This document shows positions 32,634-42,115 of a stretch of DNA of 64,000 bases, one piece after another. Position 1 is the stretch's first letter; the number at the start of each line of letters is the position of its first letter. The DNA comes from Actinomadura rupiterrae (lineage in GTDB: Bacteria; Actinomycetota; Actinomycetes; Streptosporangiales; Streptosporangiaceae): positions 214,045 to 278,044 of the forward strand of contig NZ_JAMZEA010000014.1 of the NCBI RefSeq assembly GCF_024172125.1, written 5' to 3'. The notes under the pieces are model-generated. The model did no database searches. It worked only from the letters and a program-made list of their open reading frames with translations, and was not told the DNA's origin. The translations under genes and the position numbers were made by a program.

Positions 32634-33806
32634 TCAACCGGACCGGCCAACCAGCGCCGTCGCGAACGGATCGGCGAACGGACCGTCGAACACCCACTCC
32701 GCCTCCCACGCCGCGTCCCGCAACGCCTTCCGATGCCGAACGTCCTCGGACCGCACCCGCTCCCAGCCGTCCTCGGCGACCCGAGCCGGATCCACATCCG
32801 GGAGCGTGAACGACAACCGCGTCCCACCCCCGGCAGCCGGAACCTCCGTCACCAACGACCCACCGAGATACGCCGCCGCGCGCCACAGAGTGCCCGGGTC
32901 GTCCCCCAGAAGGCCCATCCCCGAGTTGCAGCCCACGCACAACGCACCCCGGACGGCCATCGAGTCATGGCAATGGTCGATGTGCTCAGGCTCCCGATCC
33001 ATACAGATCGCACACAGCCCGTTCTGCATCGCCACCAGAGCATCAGCCTCGGCCTCAGTGATCCCGTACTTGAGGCGAAGCTTGTAGTGGCGGACCGAGC
33101 CCCTCTGGTCGGCCCGCTTCACTCCCCGCCACGTCTCCAGCCGTCTGCGTGACTGGCCGAGAATGCTGGTCTTGCCGGTCTCCAGCCACAGCCTCCGCGA
33201 GTGCGAACTGCGGCCCTCCAGGTACTCCGCTGCACCTTCCACCCGTCCGACCTCGTCCTCGAACTGACCGAGGCCGTTGTTGCACTTGAAGCAGAGCATG
33301 CCCCGCACCAGGCCGGTGTCGTGATCGTGATCGACGTGGACGCCGGCGGCGCTGAGGCAGATGACGCAGATCCCGCCCTGTCGCGCGAGGAGAGCATCGG
33401 CCTGTCGCTCGGTGATGCCGTACCGGAGCTTGAGCAGGTAATTGCGGCCACTGCCGTGGTTGAGCTCACGGTTCTCGCGCGTGACCTGGGAGTGGCAGGG
33501 CTTGCAGTAGCCCGAGAGCCCAGATCTCGACGAACGGTTGCGCCCGAAGTCCTGGACCGACTTGACCTCTTCGCAGCGGGGGCAGTACTTCATGCCTTCC
33601 GGGACGATCCGGCGCCGCTGGAACTCCTTCATCTGGCGCCCCTCGGCCGCCGCCTTCTTGCGGTGAGATACCGCGTTCCGCTGCGCGAAGCAGTCACGAC
33701 AGTAGAGCGACAGTCCGTCCTTGGACGCCTTCCGCTTCCAGAACTCGGTGACGGGCTTCGCCTGGCCGCAGTCACGGCACACCTTGGTCTGGTTCACCAC
33801 TCCCAC
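32634..33806 (-). CDS. tandem endonuclease VII-domain (HNH) protein with zinc ribbons
   Basis: The protein has 390 residues with an internal duplication. Two N-terminal zinc ribbons (CRDCGQAKPVTEFW...CRDC at about 10-39; CPRCEEVKSVQDFG...CKPC at about 75-104) are followed by two phage T4 endonuclease VII-like His-Me finger domains, each starting YGIT-x(3)-ADAL. The first has CVICLS, HVDHDHDTG, CFKCNNGLG (about 128-180); the second has CAICMD, HIDHCHDS, CVGCNSGMG (about 248-300). Both keep the DH catalytic pair and four Cys. It sits between pup and prcB on the same strand. T4 endonuclease VII resolves branched DNA; that is the best guess here. A proteasome link is positional only. Confidence 0.85.
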   Translation of the reverse strand: MGVVNQTKVCRDCGQAKPVTEFWKRKASKDGLSLYCRDCFAQRNAVSHRKKAAAEGRQMKEFQRRRIVPEGMKYCPRCEEVKSVQDFGRNRSSRSGLSGYCKPCHSQVTRENRELNHGSGRNYLLKLRYGITERQADALLARQGGICVICLSAAGVHVDHDHDTGLVRGMLCFKCNNGLGQFEDEVGRVEGAAEYLEGRSSHSRRLWLETGKTSILGQSRRRLETWRGVKRADQRGSVRHYKLRLKYGITEAEADALVAMQNGLCAICMDREPEHIDHCHDSMAVRGALCVGCNSGMGLLGDDPGTLWRAAAYLGGSLVTEVPAAGGGTRLSFTLPDVDPARVAEDGWERVRSEDVRHRKALRDAAWEAEWVFDGPFADPFATALVGRSG

Positions 33807-33903
33807 CCACCCCGGGGACGAGCCCCGACATCGAAGCGCGGATCGTTGTCGTGTTCGACTCTACCGTTTCACACGTTCGACGACCCTAGTCACTTCGAAC
33901 TAT

Positions 33904-33919
33904 CCGATTCTCAAATCGG
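33904..33919 (-). terminator. small hairpin after pup
   Basis: CCGATT-ctca-AATCGG, 12 bases after the pup stop, in an AT-richer spacer. Short stem and no U run; it could attenuate transcription into the endonuclease gene, so pup can be made in excess. Confidence 0.35.
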
Positions 33920-33930
33920 ACATATATGGA

Positions 33931-34140
33931 TTACTCCCCGCCTTTCTGGACAAACCCACGCACGAATTCCTCCGCATTTTCCTCGAGCACTTCATCAATT
34001 TCATCGAGAATTGCGTCGACATCGTCGGAAAGCTTTTCCTGCCTTTCCTGGACGTCGCTCTCGGGGGCCGCCTGGGTCTCCTCGACCTCTTCGGTGCGGT
34101 GGGTGGTCTGCTTCTGACCGCCCGTGTCCTTCGTGGCCAT
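33931..34140 (-). CDS. pup: prokaryotic ubiquitin-like protein Pup
   Basis: The protein has 69 residues, highly acidic and Gln/Glu-rich. Residues 20-50 (QAAPESDVQERQEKLSDDVD) and the helix ILDEIDEVLEENAEEFVRGFVQKGG match Pup; the middle is the part that binds the Mpa coiled coil. It ends Gly-Gly-Glu, so no deamidation by Dop is needed before ligation by PafA. GGAGG 8 bases before the ATG. Base composition is less GC-rich than its neighbours, as is usual for a disordered acidic protein with Glu/Lys/Asp codons. Confidence 0.97.
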   Translation of the reverse strand: MATKDTGGQKQTTHRTEEVEETQAAPESDVQERQEKLSDDVDAILDEIDEVLEENAEEFVRGFVQKGGE

Positions 34141-34320
34141 GTCCCGTACCTCCACTTCGCCGGTAGCCCCAACCCTATCCCCGATCACTGGCGGCGAGCG
34201 GGCACCGACACCCAGGTCAGGCCGGGCGGACGGCGCGGGGGGCCTGGTGGGGTTATCGCCCGTCCGGGAACCCCTGAAACGGGCATAGCAGTCACGAATC
34301 GGCGGCGCCCGCGGGCGTTC

Positions 34321-34336
34321 TGTGACCGCGCTCACA
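34321..34336. promoter_or_regulatory. Crp/GlxR-type palindrome upstream of pup
   Basis: TGTGACCGCGCTCACA is a perfect TGTGA-N6-TCACA site, identical in its ten core positions to the Crp consensus. It lies 181 bases upstream of the pup start, between the dop terminator and pup. Function inferred from match only. Confidence 0.5.
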
Positions 34337-34365
34337 AGGTCCTGCGCAGCGCCTGACAGAGGGCG

Positions 34366-34399
34366 TGGAAAAGCCCTCCCGGGGGCTCCCGGGAGGGCT
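34366..34399 (-). terminator. intrinsic terminator of dop
   Basis: AGCCCTCCCGGG at 34372-34383 pairs perfectly with 34388-34399 around a 4-base loop, and on the minus strand is followed by TTTTCC. It begins 13 bases after the dop stop. This is the clearest intrinsic terminator in the window and separates dop from pup. Confidence 0.9.
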
Positions 34400-34411
34400 G
34401 TCAGGGCGTCG

Positions 34412-35929
34412 TCAGCGGTGGCCGGTGAGGGTGGCCACCAGGTCGGCGGCGGTGCGGCAGCGGTCGAGCAGGGAGCCGACGTGCTGCTTGGTGCCGCGCA
34501 GGGGCTCCAGGGTGGGGACGCGCTGGAGGGACTCGCGGCCTGGGACGTCGAAGATGACCGAGTCCCAGGAGGCGGCGGCGACGGAGTCGGCGTACTGGCG
34601 GAGGCAGCGGCCGCGGAAGTAGGCGCGGGTGTCCTCGGGGGGTTCCTCGACGGCGTGCTGGACCTGGTCCTCGGTGAGGAGGTGGTCGATGCGTCCGCGG
34701 GCGGCGAGGCGGTTGTAGAGGCCCTTGCCGGGGCGGATGTCGGTGTACTGGAGGTCGACGAGCTGGAGGCGGGGGTGGGACCAGTCGATGCCGTCGCGGT
34801 TGCGGTAGCCGTCGAGGAGTTCGAGTTTGGCGACCCAGTCGAGTTCGCGGGAGAGCTGCATGGGGTCGTCGCCGAGGCGGTGCAGGACCGATTCCCAGCG
34901 GTCGAGGACGTCCTTGGTCATGTCGTCGACGTCGGCGCCGAAGCGGTCCTCGACGTATTTGCGGGATTGCTCGAGGTATTCCATCTGGAGCTGGACGGCG
35001 GTCATCTTGCGGCCGTCGCGGAGGGTGAGGAGGTGTTTGCAGGTGGGGTCGTGGGAGACGGCGCGGAGGGCGGCGACGGGCATGTCGACGGAGAGGTCGA
35101 CGGTGAGGAAGCCGTCTTCGATCATGGCGAGGACGAGGGCGGTGGTGCCGAGTTTGAGGTAGGTGGAGATCTCGCTCATGTTGGCGTCGCCGATGATGAC
35201 GTGGAGGCGCCGGTATTTCTCGGGGTCGGCGTGGGGTTCGTCGCGGGTGTTGATGATGGGGCGTTTGAGGGTGGTCTCGAGGCCTACCTCGACTTCGAAG
35301 AAGTCGGCGCGCTGGCTGATCTGGAAGCCGTCGCCGCGGCCGTCGACGCCGATGCCGACGCGGCCGGCGCCGGTGACGACCTGGCGGGAGACGAAGAAGG
35401 GGGTGAGGTGCCGGACGATGTCGGCGAAGGGGGTCTCCCGCTTCATGAGGTAGTTCTCGTGGCAGCCGTAGGAGGCGCCTTTGTTGTCGGTGTTGTTCTT
35501 GTAGAGCTGGATGGGGTGGGTGCCGGGGATCATGGCGGCGCGCTGGGCGGCGTCGGCCATGACGCGTTCGCCGGCTTTGTCCCAGAGCACGGCGTCGAGG
35601 GGGTTGGTGGTCTCGGGTGCGGAGTACTCGGGGTGGGCGTGGTCGACGTAGAGGCGGGCGCCGTTGGTGAGGATGACGTTGGCGAGGCCGAGGTCCTCGT
35701 CGGTGAGCTGGGTGGGGTCGGCGACCTCGCGGGCGAGGTCGAAGCCGCGGGCGTCGCGGAGGGGGTTCTCCTCCTCGAAGTCCCAGCGTGCTCTTCTGGC
35801 TCGTGCCGCCGATGCCGCGAGGTAGGCGTTGACGACCTGGCTGGAGGTCACCATCGCGTTGGCCCCTGGTTGGCCGGGTACGGAGATGCCGTACTCGGTC
35901 TCGATGCCCATCACCCGCCGAACACTCAT
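34412..35929 (-). CDS. dop: depupylase/deamidase Dop
   Basis: The protein has 505 residues, homologous to PafA but with the Dop-specific loop (about residues 38-80, ARRARWDFEEENPLRDARGFDL). The ATP motif is VMGIETEYGI (Glu10) and the catalytic Asp96 lies in ARLYVDHAHPEYS. Because Pup here ends in Glu, its main job should be removing Pup from proteins or cleaving it from degraded substrates rather than deamidation. It is downstream of arc with 192 bases between. Confidence 0.97.
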   Translation of the reverse strand: MSVRRVMGIETEYGISVPGQPGANAMVTSSQVVNAYLAASAARARRARWDFEEENPLRDARGFDLAREVADPTQLTDEDLGLANVILTNGARLYVDHAHPEYSAPETTNPLDAVLWDKAGERVMADAAQRAAMIPGTHPIQLYKNNTDNKGASYGCHENYLMKRETPFADIVRHLTPFFVSRQVVTGAGRVGIGVDGRGDGFQISQRADFFEVEVGLETTLKRPIINTRDEPHADPEKYRRLHVIIGDANMSEISTYLKLGTTALVLAMIEDGFLTVDLSVDMPVAALRAVSHDPTCKHLLTLRDGRKMTAVQLQMEYLEQSRKYVEDRFGADVDDMTKDVLDRWESVLHRLGDDPMQLSRELDWVAKLELLDGYRNRDGIDWSHPRLQLVDLQYTDIRPGKGLYNRLAARGRIDHLLTEDQVQHAVEEPPEDTRAYFRGRCLRQYADSVAAASWDSVIFDVPGRESLQRVPTLEPLRGTKQHVGSLLDRCRTAADLVATLTGHR

Positions 35930-36121
35930 ATCGTCGAGCCTATCGGGGCGGGCGGGGTGGAGCCATGGGGCCGGGGTCCGGTGTTGCGGTGGGGTGGGTT
36001 TCGGTCCGTCCCGGCTGGGGTCGGTGGGGGCGGGTTTGGCTGGTGGTCCCGGGTGTGGACGCGCCGACGGCGCGGCCCTGGTGGGGCCGCGCCGTCGGTG
36101 TGTCGTGCCGGACCGGTCGTG

Positions 36122-37885
36122 TCAGAGGTACTGGCCGGTGTTGGCGACGGTGTCGATGGAGCGTCCGGCTTCCGCGCCCTGCTTTCCGGAGACGAGGGTG
36201 CGGATGTAGACGATCCGTTCGCCCTTCTTTCCGGAGATGCGGGCCCAGTCGTCGGGGTTGGTGGTGTTGGGCAGGTCCTCGTTCTCGCTGAACTCGTCGA
36301 CGCAGGCGGCGAGGAGGTGGGCGACGCGGAGGCCTTTCTGGCCGGTGTCGAGGAACTGCTTGATGGCCATCTTCTTGGCCCGGTCCACGATGTTCTGGAT
36401 CATGGCGCCGGAGTTGAAGTCCTTGAAGTAGAGGACTTCCTTGTCGCCGTTGGCGTAGGTGACTTCGAGGAAGCGGTTCTCCTCGCTCTCGGTGTACATC
36501 CGCTCGACGACGCGCTGGATCATGGCCTCGACGGTGGCGTCGGGGCTGTCGCCGTGTTCGGCGCGGTCGTCGGGGTGGAGGGGCAGGCCCGGGAGGATGT
36601 ACTTGGAGAAGATGTCCTTGGCGGCCTCGGCGTCGGGCCGCTCGATCTTGATCTTGACGTCGAGGCGGCCGGGGCGCAGGATCGCGGGGTCGATCATGTC
36701 CTCGCGGTTGGAGGCGCCGATGACGATGACGTTCTCCAGGCCCTCGACGCCGTCGATCTCGCTGAGGAGCTGGGGGACGATGGTGTTCTCGACGTCGGAG
36801 GACACGCCGGATCCGCGGGTGCGGAAGATGGAGTCCATCTCGTCGAAGAAGACGATGACGGGGGTTCCGGCGGAGGCCTTCTCGCGGGCTCGTTGGAAGA
36901 CGAGCCGGATGTGGCGCTCGGTTTCGCCGACGTATTTGTTGAGGAGCTCGGGTCCCTTGATGTTGAGGAAGAAGCTCTTGCCTTCCTGGCCGGTCTTCTC
37001 GGCGACCTGTTTGGCCAGGGAGTTGGCGACGGCCTTGGCGATGAGGGTCTTCCCGCAGCCGGGGGGGCCGTAGAGCAGGACTCCCTTGGGGGGGCGGAGG
37101 TGGTGTTCGCGGAAGAGGTCGGCGTGCAGGTAGGGCAGTTCCACGGCGTCGCGGATCTGCTCGATCTGGGGGCCGAGTCCGCCGATCTCCTCGTAGGAGA
37201 TGTCGGGTACCTCTTCGAGGACGAGTTCTTCGACCTCTGCCTTGTGGATTTTCTCGTAGGCGTATCCGCTGCGGGATTCGAGCATGAGCGAGTCGCCCGG
37301 TCGCAGTGGGACGCCGCGGAGGGGTTCGGCGAGTTTGATGACGCGTTCCTCGTCGGCGTGCGCGATGACGAGGGCGCGTTCTCCGTCGTCGAAGAGTTCC
37401 TTGAGCATGACGACTTCGCCCTGCTCTTCGAATTCGAGGGCCTCGACGACGTTGAGGGCCTCGTTGAGCATCACTTCCTGGCCGCGTTGGAGTTCGTCGG
37501 TCTCCACGGCGGGGCTGACGTTGACGCGGAGTTTGCGCCCGCCGGTGAAGATGTCGACGGTTCCGTCGTCGCGGGCTTCGAGGAAGACGCCGAATCCGGA
37601 TGGTGGTTGTGCGAGCCGGTCGACCTCCTCCTTGAGCGCCACGATCTGTTCGCGGGCTTCCTTGAGGGTCGCCACGAGCCTTTCGTTCTGGCCTGTCACG
37701 GCGGCCAGGTTCGCCTGTGCCTCGTGGAGACGTTCTTCCAGTACCCGTACCTGCCGCGGGGATTCCGCGAGCTTTCGGCGCAGCACGGAGATCTCCTCCT
37801 CCAGGAAGGACACCTGCGTTTGGAGGTCTCGAACCTCCTTTTCGTGCTGCGCCCTGCGCGCCCCAGCATCGTCACGAGCGGCCAC
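36122..37885 (-). CDS. arc: proteasomal AAA+ ATPase ARC/Mpa
   Basis: The protein has 587 residues. A coiled coil (about 10-92) that captures Pup is followed by tandem OB domains (about 97-200) and the AAA+ module with Walker A GPPGCGKT (273-280), Walker B FFDEMD (346-351) and arginine-finger region PAILRPGRLD. The C-terminus GQYL has the penultimate Tyr that docks into the PrcA ring and opens the gate. Start is the GTG at 37885. It unfolds pupylated proteins into the proteasome. Confidence 0.97.
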   Translation of the reverse strand: MAARDDAGARRAQHEKEVRDLQTQVSFLEEEISVLRRKLAESPRQVRVLEERLHEAQANLAAVTGQNERLVATLKEAREQIVALKEEVDRLAQPPSGFGVFLEARDDGTVDIFTGGRKLRVNVSPAVETDELQRGQEVMLNEALNVVEALEFEEQGEVVMLKELFDDGERALVIAHADEERVIKLAEPLRGVPLRPGDSLMLESRSGYAYEKIHKAEVEELVLEEVPDISYEEIGGLGPQIEQIRDAVELPYLHADLFREHHLRPPKGVLLYGPPGCGKTLIAKAVANSLAKQVAEKTGQEGKSFFLNIKGPELLNKYVGETERHIRLVFQRAREKASAGTPVIVFFDEMDSIFRTRGSGVSSDVENTIVPQLLSEIDGVEGLENVIVIGASNREDMIDPAILRPGRLDVKIKIERPDAEAAKDIFSKYILPGLPLHPDDRAEHGDSPDATVEAMIQRVVERMYTESEENRFLEVTYANGDKEVLYFKDFNSGAMIQNIVDRAKKMAIKQFLDTGQKGLRVAHLLAACVDEFSENEDLPNTTNPDDWARISGKKGERIVYIRTLVSGKQGAEAGRSIDTVANTGQYL

Positions 37886-37980
37886 GCCCCGTCACCTCCT
37901 CACGAAGAGCCGACGACCTACTGAGACCCTACCTATCTGGAGGGCTTCCGTAACCTGCCCATTCGGTGTTCGTGTCGTGT

Positions 37981-38144
37981 CGGGGTCTTCGGGGCGCGCG
38001 GGCGGGGCGGCGGGGCGGGGTGGTGGGCGGCGCGGGTGGTGGGGTGGGGGCGCGGAAAGTGCTGGTGGGGGTGTTCGCCGGGTTCGGCGGGTGGGGTGCG
38101 GGGTGCGGGTGGGCGGGGGGTGGCGGGGGCGCCGGGTGGGGTTG
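37981..38144 (+). other. strongly G-rich spacer strand, quadruplex-prone
   Basis: The spacer between trmI and arc is extremely G-rich on the plus strand, with many runs of three to six G (for example GGGCGGGGCGGCGGGG near 38000 and GGGTGGGCGGGGGG near 38106). No gene fits. It could form G-quadruplexes on the template strand for arc transcription. Confidence 0.6.
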
Positions 38145-38162
38145 CGGTGACCTGATTGTGAT

Positions 38163-39158
38163 CTAGGACTCGGCGTGGCCGGGCGCGTCGGCGGGGTCGT
38201 CCGCGGGGGTGTCGCCGGGGCCGGTGGGGGCGGTGGCGGTGCTGGTGGGGTCGGGTTGGGCGCCCTTGGCGGGGCGGCGGCGGCGCAGCGGCGGGGTGAC
38301 GCCGTCGGCGAGGCGGCGGGCGGTGACGAGGAAGCCGGTGTGGCCGACCATGCGGTGGTCGGGGCGGACGGCGAGGCCCTCGACGTGCCAGGAGCGGAGC
38401 ATGGTCTCGAAGGCGTAGGGCTCGGCGAAGGCGCCGTGGCCGCGCAGTTCCTCGACGATCCGGGACATCTGGGTGGTGGTGGCGATGTAGGCGCAGACGA
38501 GGCCGCCGGGGATGAGGGCCTTGGCGACGGCGTCGACGGTCTCCCAGGGGGCGAGCATGTCGAGGACGACGCGGTCGACCTCGGTCTCGGTGAGGGAGTC
38601 CTCGAGGGAGCCGACGGTGAGCTTCCAGGAGGGGTGGGGGCCGCCGAAGAACTTCTCGACGTTGGCGCGGGCGATGTCGGCGAAGTCGGGGCGGCGCTCG
38701 TAGGAGGAGAGGGTGCCGTGCTCGCCGACGGCGCGGAGGAGGAAGCAGCTGAGGGCGCCGGATCCGGCGCCGGCCTCGATGACGCGGGCGCCGGGGAAGA
38801 TGTCGGCCTGGGCGACGATCTGCGCGGCGTCCTTGGGGTAGACGACGGCGGCGCCGCGGGGCATGCGGACGGCGAAGTCGGACAGCAGGGGCCGGAAGGC
38901 GAGGTATTCGGTGCCGCCGCTGGAGCGGAAGACGGTGCCTTCGTGGCTGCCGATGATGGTGTCGTGCTCGATGCTGCCCTTGTGGGAGTGGTACTGCTTG
39001 CCGGGCTGCAGGGTGATGGTGTTGATGCGGCCCTTGGGGTCGGTGAGCTGAACCTGGTCGCCGGGGCGGAAGGGGCCGTGCGGGATCCGGCCGGTCGCCG
39101 GGGCCTGCGCGGGGGTGGTGCTGGTGTCGCCGGCGGTCGGCGGCGTGGGTTCGCTCAT
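38163..39158 (-). CDS. trmI: tRNA (adenine-58-N1)-methyltransferase TrmI
   Basis: The protein has 331 residues. An N-terminal OB-like domain (FRPGDQVQLTDPKGRINTITLQPG) precedes the Rossmann SAM domain with motif I VIEAGAGSGALS and the catalytic-loop VDRVVLDMLAPWE. The C-terminal 50 residues are a low-complexity Pro/Asp/Ala tail. The enzyme makes m1A58 in the tRNA T loop. ATG at 39158; a TTG three codons earlier is unlikely. Conserved immediate neighbour of arc in actinobacteria. Confidence 0.95.
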   Translation of the reverse strand: MSEPTPPTAGDTSTTPAQAPATGRIPHGPFRPGDQVQLTDPKGRINTITLQPGKQYHSHKGSIEHDTIIGSHEGTVFRSSGGTEYLAFRPLLSDFAVRMPRGAAVVYPKDAAQIVAQADIFPGARVIEAGAGSGALSCFLLRAVGEHGTLSSYERRPDFADIARANVEKFFGGPHPSWKLTVGSLEDSLTETEVDRVVLDMLAPWETVDAVAKALIPGGLVCAYIATTTQMSRIVEELRGHGAFAEPYAFETMLRSWHVEGLAVRPDHRMVGHTGFLVTARRLADGVTPPLRRRRPAKGAQPDPTSTATAPTGPGDTPADDPADAPGHAES

Positions 39159-39248
39159 GGGGGTCAAGGTTATCGGGCGTCCGGGACCGCTCGGCGCGTC
39201 CGGCGGGCGGCCCGGGGGCTCCGGCGGGGCCCGGGGCTCGGCGGGCGG

Positions 39249-41024
39249 TCAGATTCCGGCGAAGGCGCGGTCGACGTCGGAGACGGCGAGGACGCCGAAG
39301 ACGCCGCCGTCGCGTTCGAGCAGCAGGTACTCGGTGGCCGGGGCGCGGCGCAGGGCGTTGATGAGGGCCTCGCCGGCCAGGTCGGCGGACAGGGCGAGGT
39401 CGGGTTCCAGGCCGCGGGACAGGTCGCCGACGGTGACCCAGGGGCGGCGCTGCTCGGGGGTGGCGGTGACGGCCTTCTCGCTGACCAGGCCGAGGGGGCG
39501 CCCGTGGTGGTCGGTGACGATCAGCGCGCCGGCCTGGGCCTCGTGGGCGCGGCGGACGGCCTCGGCGAGGGGCGTGTCGGCGGTGACGAGGGTGGCGCGG
39601 CGGGCGAGGCGGCGCGCCGACAGCAGCGGGATGCGGTCGCGGACGCGTTCGGCGCGCAGGGCGTGGGTGGCGCCGATCCAGATGGTGGAGGCGACCATCG
39701 CCGACCAGAGCAGCGCGAGCCAGCCGACGCCGCGTCCGGGCAGGGACGCGAGCCAGACGCCGGTGAGGAGGCAGGCGATCGCGACGCCGCGGCCGATCCA
39801 GGCGGCGGCGACGGCGCCGCTGCGGGCGTGCCCGGTGATCTTCCAGACGGCGGCGCGGACGAGGCGCCCGCCGTCCAGGGGCAGGCCGGGCAGCAGGTTG
39901 AACGCGCCGACCAGCAGGTTGGCGATGGTGAGCGCGTCGACGAGCAGGCTCGCGACGGGCGGCATCGGCAGCAGGTAATGGGCGGCGATGCCGGCGGCGG
40001 CGAGGACGAAGTTGACCAGCGGTCCGGCGAAGGCGATGAGGAACTCGCGTCCGGGTGTGGGGGCCTCGCGCTCGATGGAGGTCTCGCCGCCGAGGATGTT
40101 CAGCGTCACCGACCGGACGGGCAGGCCGAGGCCGCGGGCGGTGACGGCGTGGCTGAGCTCGTGGACGAACACCGACCCGTACAGCAGCAGGGCGTAGGTG
40201 AAGGCGACCAGGTAGCTGGCGGGCCGTCCGATGGCGTCGCTGACCTGCCCTTCGAACAGGACGGTGACCAGCAGCGCGATCGGGAACCAGCTGGGCGAGA
40301 CGAACACCGGCACGCCGAACGGCCGTCCCATGGGAATCCCGGGCGGCCGCGCTCCCCCGCCGCCCCCACCGGACGGCGCCCCCGAGGCCCCGCTCCCCCC
40401 GGACGCCCCGCGCGCCCCCGAGGCCCCGGCCCCACCTGTCCCATCCGAGGCCGCGGCACCAGAGCCTGAGCCGACCACCGGCGCCCCAGTCCCGCCCCCA
40501 GGGCCTACGCCAGCAGCGCTCCTCGCCGGAGCCGCAGGGGCTACGTCAGCAGGAACATCCGCCTGGGCCGCAGGGACGGCGTCAGCAGAGTCATCCGCCT
40601 GGGCCGCTGGGGCGGCGTCAGCAGGGCCGCCCGAAGGGGCCGCGTCGCGAGGGCTGCCTGCTGAGGACGCCGGGTTGGCGTCGGCAGGGCTGCTCGCCTG
40701 GGCTGCGGGGGCGGCGTCAGCAGGGCTCCCTGCCGGAGCCGCTGGGGCTGCGTCGGCTGGGGTGTCAGAGGTGGTGGGCGGTGCGGGTTCGCTGGGCGGG
40801 CCTGCAGGGGTGGCTGCGGGCGTGGCGGGGGTGGCCGCCGGGCTTGGGGGCTCGGGCGGCGTGTTCGGGAGGCTGGTGCTGGACGGCGGGGTGGACGGCG
40901 GTTCCGTGGGGGTCGGCTGGGCGGGCGCCGCGGGCGGGCCGGCGGGCTCGCCGCCGGGGGTTCCGGACGGTCCGGAGCCGGTCGGGCCGCTGTCGCCGTC
41001 GGTCACGGGTGCGCTGTCAGTCAC
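39249..41024 (-). CDS. M50 site-2 protease with CBS domains and long repetitive N-terminus
   Basis: The frame is 591 residues. Residues about 232-591 are a typical actinobacterial site-2 protease: membrane helices, zinc site HELSH (288-292), a second motif NLLPGLPLDGGRL, and two C-terminal CBS domains (LVTADTPLAEAVRRA, LIVTDHHGRPLGLVSEK). Residues 1-231 are Pro/Ala/Ser/Asp-rich repeats of the type ADAAPAAQA. Homologues normally start close to MGRPFGVPV, so the true start could be the ATG at 40331, giving 360 residues; neither start has a strong ribosome site. It cuts membrane proteins such as anti-sigma factors. Divergent from the RecB-type gene. Confidence 0.85.
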   Translation of the reverse strand: MTDSAPVTDGDSGPTGSGPSGTPGGEPAGPPAAPAQPTPTEPPSTPPSSTSLPNTPPEPPSPAATPATPAATPAGPPSEPAPPTTSDTPADAAPAAPAGSPADAAPAAQASSPADANPASSAGSPRDAAPSGGPADAAPAAQADDSADAVPAAQADVPADVAPAAPARSAAGVGPGGGTGAPVVGSGSGAAASDGTGGAGASGARGASGGSGASGAPSGGGGGGARPPGIPMGRPFGVPVFVSPSWFPIALLVTVLFEGQVSDAIGRPASYLVAFTYALLLYGSVFVHELSHAVTARGLGLPVRSVTLNILGGETSIEREAPTPGREFLIAFAGPLVNFVLAAAGIAAHYLLPMPPVASLLVDALTIANLLVGAFNLLPGLPLDGGRLVRAAVWKITGHARSGAVAAAWIGRGVAIACLLTGVWLASLPGRGVGWLALLWSAMVASTIWIGATHALRAERVRDRIPLLSARRLARRATLVTADTPLAEAVRRAHEAQAGALIVTDHHGRPLGLVSEKAVTATPEQRRPWVTVGDLSRGLEPDLALSADLAGEALINALRRAPATEYLLLERDGGVFGVLAVSDVDRAFAGI

Positions 41025-41125
41025 GTTGTCGATGCTACGGCCCCGGGGGGCGGGTTCCGCTCCTCGGGCGGTGCGTGGCCCGGCGGTGCGGGATTTCGTC
41101 GGCGGGGTCGCCTACCCTGCTGGGC

Positions 41126-42115
<990 letters not shown>

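Noticed and set aside
33807..33930. LexA (SOS) box between pup and the endonuclease gene
   Set aside because: CGAAC and GTTCG-like pieces occur but none gives the CGAAC-N4-GTTCG arrangement.
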